A DNA stretch of 38,781 nucleotides from Gammaproteobacteria bacterium. Its GTDB lineage: Bacteria > Pseudomonadota > Gammaproteobacteria > Pseudomonadales > Azotimanducaceae. The DNA is taken from the NCBI GenBank assembly GCA_024640825.1, contig JAHEEG010000016.1, forward strand, positions 1 to 38,781, read 5' to 3'. The notes under the pieces were generated by a model, which saw nothing but the letters and a program-made list of their open reading frames with translations, was not told the origin of the DNA and searched no databases. Below, piece by piece: positions 7,794 to 16,195 of the stretch (positions are counted from its first letter, which is position 1; every line of letters starts with the position of its first letter). A program made the position numbers and the translations under genes.

Positions 7794-8187
7794 TCAGCCG
7801 TCGCTACCGCCACCCGTGAAAGCCTCCCGCGCCGCAACGGCGTCCGCATAGGTACGAGTCAGGGCGCTCTGGTCAGCATCCGCATGGGCGCTGGCACGCT
7901 GCAGGGCATTGGCCGTGGCATTCACCGCCTGCTTGACCATGCGCGTGGTCGCCGCGGGCATAGCCGCAGCTGTCTGCGCAAGCGCCAGGGCCCTTCCCAG
8001 CGTTTTCCGGTGTCAGCCAGCTCCTCCACAAGACCCCACTGCAAAGCCTGGGGCGTCAGCATTTTTTCGCACAGCAGCACAATGCGTTTCGCCCGAGCAG
8101 GACTAACGAGCATACCGGACAGCTCCCGCTGGACTTTCCCGACGCTGCCGACAGGACTTGCAACCGCCGACCAAATCCCCCGCGCAG
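7794..8187 (-). pseudogene. Enoyl-CoA hydratase remnant (5'-truncated, frameshifted)
   Basis: Two frames on the minus strand together give the C-terminal half of an enoyl-CoA hydratase/isomerase. The first, from about 8187 to 8010, reads VGKVQRELSGML, then ARAKRIVLLCEKMLTPQAL and WGLVEELADTGK. Near 8010 the reading shifts by one base, and the second frame continues LGRALALAQTAAAMPAATT through RMVKQAVNATANAL to a TGA at 7794-7796. The N-terminal half with the active-site and oxyanion-hole regions is missing, and nothing resembling it is found upstream before lptF. The gene is therefore dead unless the shift is a sequencing error, and even then it is truncated. It fills most of the 470-bp gap between the gamma-glutamyltransferase-like gene and lptF. 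Confidence 0.8.
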
Positions 8188-8260
8188 GCCTCGCTTCGCG
8201 ATAGAATCAGCACGCGCCTTGACGCGCGTTTGCTCTACACATGGGGCCAATGGCTGAAGC

Positions 8261-9328
8261 TTGTTCACTCTAGACCGCTACATCATCCGACAGGTGCTCT
8301 TTCCGACCGTGCTGGGGTTGGCGCTGCTGCTGCTGCTCTTCACTGCCTTCAGTAGCGTCCAGCTGCTTCGATCGGCTGCGCTCGGCAATATGCCGCCACG
8401 GGATGTGCTGGCGTTACTGATTGCGAACGATCTGTCCGCGCTGGAAATTCTGCTCCCTTCGGCCTTTTTTGCCGCCCTGGTCATGGTCATGAGTACCTGG
8501 CACCGTGAGGGGGAGCCCTATGCCCTGTATGCCGGCGGCATCAGCCCGAGTCGTGTGTCGCGTCCCCTGAAAATTCTGGCGGTGCTGGTTTCTCTCTGCG
8601 TGGCGCTGTTATCGCTGTATGGACGTCCCTACTCCTATACCCTCCGATACGAAATCAGCGAGCGCGGCGCCAACCTGAGCTCCGAGCAGATGGAGAGCCG
8701 TCGTTTTTACAAGTGGGACGAAGGATTCGTCATTCAGGCTTCCGAGGTCTCCCGCCAAACACCCAATCTGACCGATGTTTTCGCCCACGCGCAGGAATTT
8801 GGTCGGCCAGTGGTGCTCCGCGCCAGAGCAGCACAGCTGGATGAGACTGACGAAAACCGCATGCAAAAGCTGACCTTCATCGACGGGGTGAGTCACCAGA
8901 TCGGCGAGGCATCGCGAAAGGACCGGGTTACCCGTTTCGATCGCCTGATCTATTTTGCCCATAGGCCGGCCAGCGACGCTTTGACGAAACGTCGGGCGCT
9001 CTCCACAGCGCGGCTGGCTCAATCCGAGCGTCGCAAAGACGCCGCTGAGTTCCAGTGGCGCGTATGCATGCCCATCATTTCCCTGCTGGTAGCCCTGATG
9101 GGCATTGAGCTCGGCCGTTTGCGCCCGCGCCAGTCGCCCTATCCCCGGTTCGGCATGGCCCTGGTCCTTTATGCCCTGGTTTTCAACCTGTCCAGCCTTA
9201 CCAAGTCGTCTGTGGAAAACGGACTCATCCCGATGATGCCAGGCGTGTACACGGCCGTTGGCGTGCTCGTGCTGGCCTATCTCATCATGCGCCGCTCACC
9301 ATCGCTGAGCCTGAAGGTGCCGGCGTGA
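8261..9328 (+). CDS. lptF: LptF-type permease (LptF/LptG family)
   Basis: 355 residues with the YjgP/YjgQ layout: two N-terminal membrane helices (about 13-35 and 62-80), a helix near 107-125, a periplasmic beta-jellyroll-like domain from about 125 to 265 and three C-terminal helices. The opening LDRYIIRQVLFPTVLGLALL and the coupling-helix segment ALYAGGISPSRV are typical. Canonical LptF with LptG and LptB2 extracts LPS from the inner membrane for LptC. The start appears to be TTG at 8261, needed to keep the conserved RYIIRQ opening; no strong SD is seen. lptG overlaps the stop by 4 bp. The usual neighbour pepA is absent; instead an MsbA-like exporter and ceramide genes follow, suggesting a second, specialised pair for another lipid. 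That role is inference. Confidence 0.85.
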   Translation: MFTLDRYIIRQVLFPTVLGLALLLLLFTAFSSVQLLRSAALGNMPPRDVLALLIANDLSALEILLPSAFFAALVMVMSTWHREGEPYALYAGGISPSRVSRPLKILAVLVSLCVALLSLYGRPYSYTLRYEISERGANLSSEQMESRRFYKWDEGFVIQASEVSRQTPNLTDVFAHAQEFGRPVVLRARAAQLDETDENRMQKLTFIDGVSHQIGEASRKDRVTRFDRLIYFAHRPASDALTKRRALSTARLAQSERRKDAAEFQWRVCMPIISLLVALMGIELGRLRPRQSPYPRFGMALVLYALVFNLSSLTKSSVENGLIPMMPGVYTAVGVLVLAYLIMRRSPSLSLKVPA

Positions 9329-10428
9329 ACCTGATCTATCGCTATCTCATGGCAGCCCTATTGCGGGGTTTTCTGCTGGTTTCAGGCGCGCTGCTCGCCC
9401 TGTTCGGCCTGTTCGAATTCATGGACCGCGCCAATGACGTAGGCGATGCCAACTATTCACTGGCGGACGCGTTGCTGGTGACAGCAATGGTGATGCCAGC
9501 CAGGCTAGCTGACCTTTCTCCGTTCATTACCCTGATTGGTGCCGTCTACGGGCTGGGCACTTTCGTACGCAGCCACGAGTTACTCGCCATGCGCGCGGCC
9601 GGGCTGACGCCTTTGCGCCTCGCCATTGTCACCGGCATATCCAGCCTGCTTTTCCTGTTGGCCTTCGGCGTTGTGGAGATCGGCGCGCGGCCGATGTCTC
9701 AGCAAGCCAACCTGTACTACATGGCCGAAACATCGAGAGACGGCACACTGTTTTCCGAGAGTGGGATCTGGGTGCAGCACGGAAACACCTACGTTCACAT
9801 CGAATCCCTGGAACGGGGCGGCGCGCCAACCGGCATCCACGTCTATAATTTCGGCGGCGACGACGAGCTGGACGTCTATACCCGGGCAGAGAATGCGGCT
9901 ATCCGATCCGGATCCAGCTGGCAACTGCGCAACGTTCTCGAAACCTTCTACCCCGATCTCGACCCAGAAGCAGGGCCCGACAGCCCCAGGATCAGGCGTA
10001 CCGAGTACCAGACTCAGGACTGGGCGCCACCCTGGCGCCAGACCACCGTATTCTTCGAGATGCCCCTGGAAAGCCTGTCCCTGCTGCAGATTTTCCGCCA
10101 CATGCTCGTGCTGCAGGAGGAGGAGGCCGCATCGGGCGCCTATGCGCTGGAATTCTGGCGACGCTGCATGGTTCCGCTGTCTGGCATCGTATTTACACTT
10201 TTCGCTGCGCCGTTCGTGATCGGCGTGGGTCCCCGGTCAAGCATGGGCGGCGCGGTAACGCTGGGTCTGGCCAACGCCCTGGGGATCTTCCTGCTACAGC
10301 AGATCGTCACCAACAGCATCTATCTGCTCACCGAGTCGTCGGTGCTCGCGGTGCTAACGCCTATCCTGCTGGTGCTTGTTCCCGCCATCCTGCTGATCCG
10401 CCGCATCAACGGCGCACCCTCAGGATGA
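9325..10428 (+). CDS. lptG: LptG-type permease (LptF/LptG family)
   Basis: 367 residues with the same architecture as LptF. Helices lie at about residues 8-28, 50-75 and 95-115, a periplasmic domain spans roughly 125-265, and three helices end the protein. NLIYRYLMAALLRGFLLVSG opens the protein; SHELLAMRAAGLTPLRL is the cytoplasmic coupling segment that contacts the ATPase LptB. In the known complex LptF and LptG form the lateral gate that takes the lipid from the outer leaflet of the inner membrane. The GTG start overlaps the lptF stop as GTGA, implying translational coupling. No lptA, lptB or lptC is present in the window, so this pair would have to borrow those from the main Lpt system or have them elsewhere. 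Position at the head of the lipid locus suggests sphingolipid traffic. Confidence 0.87.
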   Translation: MNLIYRYLMAALLRGFLLVSGALLALFGLFEFMDRANDVGDANYSLADALLVTAMVMPARLADLSPFITLIGAVYGLGTFVRSHELLAMRAAGLTPLRLAIVTGISSLLFLLAFGVVEIGARPMSQQANLYYMAETSRDGTLFSESGIWVQHGNTYVHIESLERGGAPTGIHVYNFGGDDELDVYTRAENAAIRSGSSWQLRNVLETFYPDLDPEAGPDSPRIRRTEYQTQDWAPPWRQTTVFFEMPLESLSLLQIFRHMLVLQEEEAASGAYALEFWRRCMVPLSGIVFTLFAAPFVIGVGPRSSMGGAVTLGLANALGIFLLQQIVTNSIYLLTESSVLAVLTPILLVLVPAILLIRRINGAPSG

Positions 10429-10538
10429 TCTCATACACCTCTGGCGAAGAAATCCGCCACTTTATGGTGGGCGCCGGCCCGACATACAATGCGCGGCGCT
10501 AACGGCCCAGCACGCAAATTGAATCAGGACCCTCACCG

Positions 10539-12344
10539 ATGAGGCTCATCCGGGATTTCATGCTTTCCCACCCCTGGAACAGCGCCTTGCTGGTGGGGCT
10601 GCTGTTTCTCGCAGGACTGGCAGACGGTCTCGGACTGTCGGCCATGATGCCGATGCTCAATCTGGCTTTTGATTCCAATCCGGGTGCAACTGCGGGTGCA
10701 ACTGCGGGTGCACCCGGCGGCGTCGTGGACGCCGCAGCTGAAGACAATCTTACCTCACTGGTTTATGGCGTTATCGAAGCCGCAGGCCTGACGCCGTCTC
10801 TAGGTGTGCTGCTGGTTATGATCGTCACCGGCATCACCTGTAAAAGCCTGCTCGTCTTCATCGCCGAACAGCGCATCGGCTATCTGGCGGCCGACGTGGC
10901 CACCGGGCTGCGGGTACAGCTGCTGAGCGCGATCACCGCGTCGAGCTGGCGATTCTATGTCAATCAGTCCGTGGGTAAGCTCGCCAACGCCATGGCGACG
11001 GAGGCCTGGCGGGCTTCCAATGCTTACGTGTACGCCATCCGCCTGACCGTGGTTTTCGTCGAATCACTCGTTTACTTCAGCGTCGCCCTGCTGGTGTCCT
11101 GGGAAGCAACGCTGATCTGCCTGGCAGCCGGGCTGGCCGTATGGGGCATCTCTCATCAGTTCGTGAAGATTTCTAAATACGCGGGCACCGGGCAGACCAA
11201 ATGGTACCGGTCTCTGCTGGGTTCGCTCACCGACATCCTGCAATCCATCAAAACGCTGAAGTCCATGGGGCGGGAACGCGCCGCGGAGGCCTTGGTGGCC
11301 CGGGAAACCCTGGAGCTGAAGGCAGACCTGCGCCGCGAAGTGCTGGGCAACGCGGGGCTGGACGCCGCCCAGGAGCCCCTCTACACCATGGTCATCGTAG
11401 TTGGCATCTATCTGGCACTGGTCGAATTTTCCGTAGAGCTGGCAACGGTCACGTTTCTGACGCTAGTGCTCGCCCGACTGCTGAAAAGAGGCAGCAAGGT
11501 GCAGAAGGAATATCAGCGGATGATAACCAGCGAAAGCGCGTTTTGGTCGCTGCAGCAGACGGTTGCCGAAGCCGAGCGAGAAGCGGAAATCAATACCGGC
11601 ACCCGCCAGCCCAGCCTGGAAAGGCACATCCGCCTGAACGACGTATCGTTCGCCTACGGGGATACGCCGGTACTGGACGGGGTATCCCTTGAAATCGCCG
11701 CGGGCGAGTTAACCTGTCTGATCGGGGAGTCGGGCTCAGGCAAGTCCACCATCGCCGACCTCATCATCGGACTGATGACACCAACGGCGGGGCGCGTAAT
11801 GATTGACGGCGTGCCGCTGGGCGATCTGGACCTGACGGCCTGGCGGCGCTCCATCGGCTACGTTCCGCAGGACAACCTGCTGCTCCATGACAGCGTGTTC
11901 GCCAACGTAGCCCTGGGCGACGAGCAGCTGTCGGACGCCGATGTCGCCCGGGCGCTGAAAGCCGCCGGCGCGGAGGACTTCGTATCGAGCCTGCCACAGG
12001 GTATGCACACCGTCGTCGGCGAACGCGGCGCGCGGCTGTCGGGCGGTCAGCGCCAGAGGATCATGATCGCCCGCGCCCTCGCGCACGGCCCTCGACTGCT
12101 GATTCTGGACGAAGCGACCAGCGCTCTCGACGCAGCGAGCGAAGCGGCTATATGCGACACTCTGGCTTCCTTGAAGGGCCAGATCACCATCCTCGCAGTT
12201 ACCCATCAATCCGCACTGCAGCGAGTCGCAGACCGCGTCTATCGAGTGCACGACGGCCAGCTGGCCCGCGTGGAAGGCCACCAGACGCAAGCGGAGACCC
12301 GCTGGGTGGTACCAACGCACAGCAGAGCGACGGGGGCTGACTAA
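10539..12344 (+). CDS. ABC exporter, MsbA-like fused permease/ATPase
   Basis: 601 residues. A six-helix type IV exporter domain covers about residues 15-330 and an ATPase domain the rest. The ATPase has Walker A GESGSGKST, Q-loop YVPQDN, signature LSGGQRQR, Walker B LLILDEATSALD and H-loop VTHQS, so it should be active. Such half-transporters dimerise and flip lipids, lipid-linked sugars or peptides across the inner membrane. It begins 110 bp after lptG and ends 4 bp before the ceramide synthase candidate, so it is in the same run of genes; a lipid flippase for the product of the cluster is the likely role. Between the first two helices an extracytoplasmic loop contains a 12-bp tandem repeat encoding Gly-Ala-Thr-Ala. 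The start has AGGA about 12 bases upstream. Confidence 0.85.
   Translation: MRLIRDFMLSHPWNSALLVGLLFLAGLADGLGLSAMMPMLNLAFDSNPGATAGATAGAPGGVVDAAAEDNLTSLVYGVIEAAGLTPSLGVLLVMIVTGITCKSLLVFIAEQRIGYLAADVATGLRVQLLSAITASSWRFYVNQSVGKLANAMATEAWRASNAYVYAIRLTVVFVESLVYFSVALLVSWEATLICLAAGLAVWGISHQFVKISKYAGTGQTKWYRSLLGSLTDILQSIKTLKSMGRERAAEALVARETLELKADLRREVLGNAGLDAAQEPLYTMVIVVGIYLALVEFSVELATVTFLTLVLARLLKRGSKVQKEYQRMITSESAFWSLQQTVAEAEREAEINTGTRQPSLERHIRLNDVSFAYGDTPVLDGVSLEIAAGELTCLIGESGSGKSTIADLIIGLMTPTAGRVMIDGVPLGDLDLTAWRRSIGYVPQDNLLLHDSVFANVALGDEQLSDADVARALKAAGAEDFVSSLPQGMHTVVGERGARLSGGQRQRIMIARALAHGPRLLILDEATSALDAASEAAICDTLASLKGQITILAVTHQSALQRVADRVYRVHDGQLARVEGHQTQAETRWVVPTHSRATGAD
10682..10712 (+). repeat. 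12-bp in-frame tandem repeat in the exporter gene
   Basis: GGGTGCAACTGC is present twice and followed by a seven-base partial copy. It codes for Gly-Ala-Thr-Ala repeats in the loop after the first membrane helix of the ABC exporter. The unit keeps the reading frame. Confidence 0.85.
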
Positions 12345-12348
12345 TCAT

Positions 12349-13500
12349 ATGAAAGCTCCCCAAAAGACAAAACAGCCACCCCTTCTGAAGCCGGTGGCCA
12401 ACAGGACAACGCTGCGCGACTTCCTCGCTTTGCCCTTCAGCCTTTATGAGGAGGACCCGCAGTGGGTGCCTCCGCTGCTTTTCGAACGACGTCAGGCTCT
12501 GTCTCCTAAAAACCCCTTCTTCGAGCACGCCACCTGGCAGGGCTGGGTGGCGTACGACGGGCTCACACCGGTCGGACGTATTTCCGCGCAGGTTGACCAG
12601 CTTTACGAACAACAGCACGGAGAACGGGTGGGCTACTTCGGCATGCTGGAAGCCAGAGATGATCCGGTAGTTTTTGAAGCCCTGTTCCAGGCGGCGGAGG
12701 GCTGGCTGAAGGCACGGGATGCCATTCGCGCCGTTGGACCGTTCAACCTGGGGATTAATCAGGAACTCGGTGTCCTGGTAGAAGGATTCGAAACGCCCGC
12801 CTACTTCATGATGCCCCACGGGCGTCCCTACTACGGGGCCGCGGTGGAAGCAGCCGGATATCGTCCCGCTCAGGATATGCTGGCCTACGTGATAGATCCC
12901 GACTTCGACAACCCGCCGGTCATGTCAGGGCTCCTCAAGCGGATGAAACCGGACGTCAAGCTGCGGAGTCTCGACCGCAAGAACACCGCCGCTGAGCTGG
13001 AGACTCTGAGAGACATTTTCAACGACGCCTGGTCACAGAACTGGGGCTTTGTGCCGTTCACCGAAGCAGAGTTCAACGGTATCGGCCAAGAGATGCTCCT
13101 GCTGATACCCGATGACTTTATTCAGATCGCCGAGTACAAGGGGCGTCCGGTCGCCTTCATCGTGCTGTTGCCAAACCTCAACGAGGCCATCGCCGACCTG
13201 AACGGCCGGCTCCTCCCTTTCGGCTGGGCGAAACTGCTGTGGCGGCTGAAAGTGCGTTTCCCCGGCTCCGGCCGCGTACCACTCATGGGCGTTCGCCGGG
13301 AATTTCACAATACTCGATTCGGACCCGGACTCGCCTTTGCGCTGATCGATGCCATCAGACAGGCCGCCAGGCGCACAGGAATGGCCGAGGTGGAGCTGTC
13401 CTGGATACTGGAAGACAACCTGGGCATGCGCAACATCATCGAGACCATCGGTGGACGGGTCAGCAAACGCTACCGCATGTATGAAAAAGATCTCGGCTGA
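12349..13500 (+). CDS. cerS: GNAT-like acyltransferase, candidate bacterial ceramide synthase
   Basis: 383 residues of the YghO-like family, whose C-terminal half has an acyl-CoA N-acyltransferase (GNAT) fold. Recognisable segments are an N-terminal FLALPFSLYEEDPQWVPPL, a central AVGPFNLGINQELGVLVEGF, and a C-terminal GMAEVELSWILEDNLGMRNI ending in KRYRMYEKDL. Database entries in this family are often mislabelled dATP pyrophosphohydrolase. The Caulobacter member was shown to be a ceramide synthase that N-acylates the sphingoid base, a convergent counterpart of eukaryotic ceramide synthases. Co-occurrence in one locus with a serine palmitoyltransferase-like enzyme, its ACP, a reductase and an acyl-AMP ligase makes that role likely. 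It starts 4 bp after the exporter stop. Family is clear; substrate is inferred from context. Confidence 0.75.
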   Translation: MKAPQKTKQPPLLKPVANRTTLRDFLALPFSLYEEDPQWVPPLLFERRQALSPKNPFFEHATWQGWVAYDGLTPVGRISAQVDQLYEQQHGERVGYFGMLEARDDPVVFEALFQAAEGWLKARDAIRAVGPFNLGINQELGVLVEGFETPAYFMMPHGRPYYGAAVEAAGYRPAQDMLAYVIDPDFDNPPVMSGLLKRMKPDVKLRSLDRKNTAAELETLRDIFNDAWSQNWGFVPFTEAEFNGIGQEMLLLIPDDFIQIAEYKGRPVAFIVLLPNLNEAIADLNGRLLPFGWAKLLWRLKVRFPGSGRVPLMGVRREFHNTRFGPGLAFALIDAIRQAARRTGMAEVELSWILEDNLGMRNIIETIGGRVSKRYRMYEKDLG

Positions 13501-13527
13501 ACCCGAGTCCAGATTAAGCCCCTTGAG

Positions 13528-14391
13528 ATGACTTCCCAACAGTTCCAAGCCATTGTGCTCGCCGGCGAACGCGCCGGGGGAAACGCATTGGGGAAATCCC
13601 TGGGGCTCCCTGCCGGGGTGCTGGCACCGCTGGCTGGACAGCCCTGCATCCAACGTGTCATCACGACCCTGCGCCAGAGCTGCAGCGTGGCCGGCGGCAT
13701 CCTGTGCGGACCATCGGCTTCTGTACTTCGTGAGGCGCCTGAAATCAGCGCGCTGCTGGAGCCGGGTGATTACAAATGGCTGGCGCCCGCCCACGGCCCC
13801 GCCGCCAGCGCGTTCGCGGCGGCCGAGGCTCTGAACAGCCATCCGCTGCTGCTTACCGGCGCCGATCACGGCCTGCTGGACGCGGCAACGGTCGACCGCT
13901 TCTGCAAAGACGCCCTGGCTACTGTTTCAGAGCGGGACCAGCCCGACATGGTGGTCGGGCTGGTCCCCCACGAGCGCGTGCGCGAGGCGTTTCCTGATTC
14001 TAAACGCACCGTGCTGCGTTTCTCTGATGGCGCTTTCTGCGGCAGCAACCTGTTCGCGGTAACCAGCGAGGCGGGCCACCGCGCGCTGCGTTACTGGTCG
14101 GAGGTGGAATCGTTCCGCAAACGTCCCTGGAAGATCGCCAGGCGCCTGGGCGTACTGACCCTGCTGCGATACGTCACCGGCCGGCTGACGGTGGGCCACG
14201 CATTTCAGGCCCTATCCCGCCAGGCCGGATGCCGGGTGGGCTGGGTGCTCGTACCCGAGCCCAGGGCTGCCGTGGATGTGGATACCGTTGCCGACTGGGC
14301 GCTGGCCTGCCGACTCCTGGAGGACGAGACAGCTGCCATGGCGCATCCGCGACGGGCGAGCGGCCCAGCCGGCGAGGCGGCAGACCCATGA
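13528..14391 (+). CDS. MobA-like nucleotidyltransferase
   Basis: 287 residues with a nucleotidyltransferase fold of the MobA-like NTP_transf_3 type. The N-terminus AIVLAGERAGGNALGKSLG corresponds to the NTP-binding loop, with Lys near residue 23, and LLLTGADHGLLD supplies the metal-binding Asp region. The loop departs from the usual LAGGxGxRMG, so specificity cannot be assigned. Such enzymes activate small phosphorylated molecules or cofactors with CTP or GTP. Its stop overlaps the start of the lipid kinase-like gene as ATGA, so the two are translationally coupled and probably serve the same head-group step. The last 30 residues are Ala/Pro-rich and probably disordered. What it activates is unknown. 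Confidence 0.7.
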   Translation: MTSQQFQAIVLAGERAGGNALGKSLGLPAGVLAPLAGQPCIQRVITTLRQSCSVAGGILCGPSASVLREAPEISALLEPGDYKWLAPAHGPAASAFAAAEALNSHPLLLTGADHGLLDAATVDRFCKDALATVSERDQPDMVVGLVPHERVREAFPDSKRTVLRFSDGAFCGSNLFAVTSEAGHRALRYWSEVESFRKRPWKIARRLGVLTLLRYVTGRLTVGHAFQALSRQAGCRVGWVLVPEPRAAVDVDTVADWALACRLLEDETAAMAHPRRASGPAGEAADP

Positions 14392-15434
14392 ACATTGTGG
14401 TGATATCCAATCCCCGCACCACGCGAGCGAGAAAGCGATATGCCGATCTGCGGCAGGCCCTGCCCGCCTCACCCGATATACGTCATCACCTGACCGGCGA
14501 TATTCAGGAAGCAGCCGCCGTCCTGGAAAAGATTCGCTGGCAGACCGAAGACGTGCTCGTAATCAACGGTGGCGACGGGACGGCTCAGAACCTGCTAACG
14601 CTCCTCCTGAGCCGCCACGCACCCAGTGATACACCCCGGATCGCACTTCTACCGGGCGGTTCCACCAATATGTCCGCCTTCGACATCAATACCGAGCGCG
14701 CCTACGGGCGCTGCCTCGACCGGCTACGCTCGGCTACCAATTCTGCCAGCCAGCACCATCCGGAACGCCAGGTACAGATTGAGCAGCGGCCGCTTGTCAG
14801 AGTCGCGCTGTCAGACAACGACCAGTATGGGTTCTTCTTCGGCATCGGAACCATCGTCCAGGGCATCGAGTATTTCCATAAGCGGATTCACCCGGGCGGC
14901 GGTCGTCACGAACTGGGGGCCGGGCTGGCAATGCTGCGAACCCTCTGGGGCATCGCCCGGCATCAGCCGCCTTTTGCGGAGCCGCTGATTCTGGAGCTCG
15001 AGGCCCGTACGCTGGCTGATGCTGTCAAAGGCACAGAACCCGCTCAAACCGATCACGGGGGCTCGCCTGATTCTTCAGCAGGCGAGGCTCTCTCCTCTGA
15101 CACCTGGACACAGATTCCCATCCGATTGTGCCTGATAACGGCTCTGGATCGACTGTTTCTCGGCATACGACCTTACTGGTCCCACGCCGGCCAGCCTCTG
15201 CGCGCGACGCTGGTAGAAGCCGACGCATACCGCTTCATCCGCAGCATGCCGAAGTTGCTGACCGGCAATCCGAGTTCGCTCATGACACCCGAGCACGGCT
15301 ACCACAGCGTCGGGTTGCAATCTCTTCGCCTGCGTTTCAACGGCCCGCTTACCGTAGACGGAGAACTCTTCAGCAACGAGAGTGATACCATTAGGGTCGA
15401 CGCAACCGATCCGCTGAGATTTCTAAAACTGTGA
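14388..15434 (+). CDS. Diacylglycerol kinase-family lipid kinase (ceramide kinase candidate)
   Basis: 348 residues of the diacylglycerol/sphingosine kinase catalytic family. The start MNIVVISNPRTTRARK is the usual N-terminal strand, and VINGGDGTAQNLL (Gly61, Gly62, Asp63, Gly64, Thr65) is the nucleotide-binding GGDGT motif. Downstream, RIALLPGGSTNMSAFDI matches the second conserved GGTxN-like loop. Members phosphorylate diacylglycerol, sphingosine or ceramide with ATP; a bacterial ceramide kinase of related origin is known from the Caulobacter sphingolipid locus. The neighbouring ceramide synthase candidate makes ceramide the likely acceptor. The ATG at 14388 is chosen because it overlaps the previous stop and begins the conserved domain. 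Substrate is inference. Confidence 0.75.
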   Translation: MNIVVISNPRTTRARKRYADLRQALPASPDIRHHLTGDIQEAAAVLEKIRWQTEDVLVINGGDGTAQNLLTLLLSRHAPSDTPRIALLPGGSTNMSAFDINTERAYGRCLDRLRSATNSASQHHPERQVQIEQRPLVRVALSDNDQYGFFFGIGTIVQGIEYFHKRIHPGGGRHELGAGLAMLRTLWGIARHQPPFAEPLILELEARTLADAVKGTEPAQTDHGGSPDSSAGEALSSDTWTQIPIRLCLITALDRLFLGIRPYWSHAGQPLRATLVEADAYRFIRSMPKLLTGNPSSLMTPEHGYHSVGLQSLRLRFNGPLTVDGELFSNESDTIRVDATDPLRFLKL

Positions 15435-15441
15435 GCAGACC

Positions 15442-16191
15442 ATGAGCACCTCTGACGCACAGCCGTATTTGCGCAAGTTGATCATGAAGAGCGGCAAACG
15501 CACGCTTCGAAAGGTCGGTGACTTCCAGGCCCGGCACTCGCTGGTTGGCACCGGGCCGGTGTTGGACAAAGCGGACTTCCCCTGGACTCAAACGCTGGAG
15601 GAACATACCGAGCAGATAAAAGCCGAGCTGGATGACGTGCTGACGCATCCCGAAGACATTCCGGCATTTCATCAACTGTCACCCGATCAACAGCGGATCT
15701 CCAGGGAAAACCACTGGAAGACGTTCGCTTTCTATGTGTTCGGACACCGGGTGGACGACAACTGCACGCGCTGCCCGGAGACCGCACGCCTCCTGGATGC
15801 GCTTCCGGACCTGCAGAACGCATGGTTCTCGATTCTGGCGCCCCACTACCATATTCCACCCCACAAAGGCCCCACCAAGGCGATCATTCGCTGCCACCTC
15901 GGGTTGAAAGTGCCCACAGAACGCGATAAGTGCTGGTTGCGAGTGCAAGATCAGATCTGCCACTGGCGCGAAGGCGAATGTCTGGTTTTCGATGACACCT
16001 ACGAACACGAGGTGTTCAACAACACCGATGAAACCCGCGTCGTGCTGTTTCTGGATTTCGACCGCCCGATGGACGGCGTCGGCCGCCTGTTCAACCGCGC
16101 GCTGGTTCGCGTCATCCGCGCCAGCGCTTACGTCAAGGATCCGCTGAAGAACCTGGCCGCCTGGAACGCCGGCCAGCGCCCCCAACCCTAA
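15442..16191 (+). CDS. Aspartyl/asparaginyl beta-hydroxylase family (LpxO-like) oxygenase
   Basis: 249 residues of the AspH/LpxO family of Fe(II)/2-oxoglutarate oxygenases. HIPPHKGPTKAIIRCHLGL holds the first iron ligand, probably His152, with Arg150 nearby; FDDTYEHEVFN holds the second, His189; Arg199 in the RVVLFLDF strand would bind 2-oxoglutarate. Bacterial LpxO relatives add a 2-hydroxyl to the acyl chain of lipid A. Here the neighbours are ceramide genes, so 2-hydroxylation of the ceramide acyl chain is a good guess, consistent with the 2-hydroxy fatty acids found in many bacterial sphingolipids. The start lies 7 bp after the kinase-like stop and the stop is 4 bp before the GMC gene. 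There is no obvious N-terminal membrane helix, unlike classical LpxO. Confidence 0.8.
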   Translation: MSTSDAQPYLRKLIMKSGKRTLRKVGDFQARHSLVGTGPVLDKADFPWTQTLEEHTEQIKAELDDVLTHPEDIPAFHQLSPDQQRISRENHWKTFAFYVFGHRVDDNCTRCPETARLLDALPDLQNAWFSILAPHYHIPPHKGPTKAIIRCHLGLKVPTERDKCWLRVQDQICHWREGECLVFDDTYEHEVFNNTDETRVVLFLDFDRPMDGVGRLFNRALVRVIRASAYVKDPLKNLAAWNAGQRPQP

Positions 16192-16195
16192 ACAC

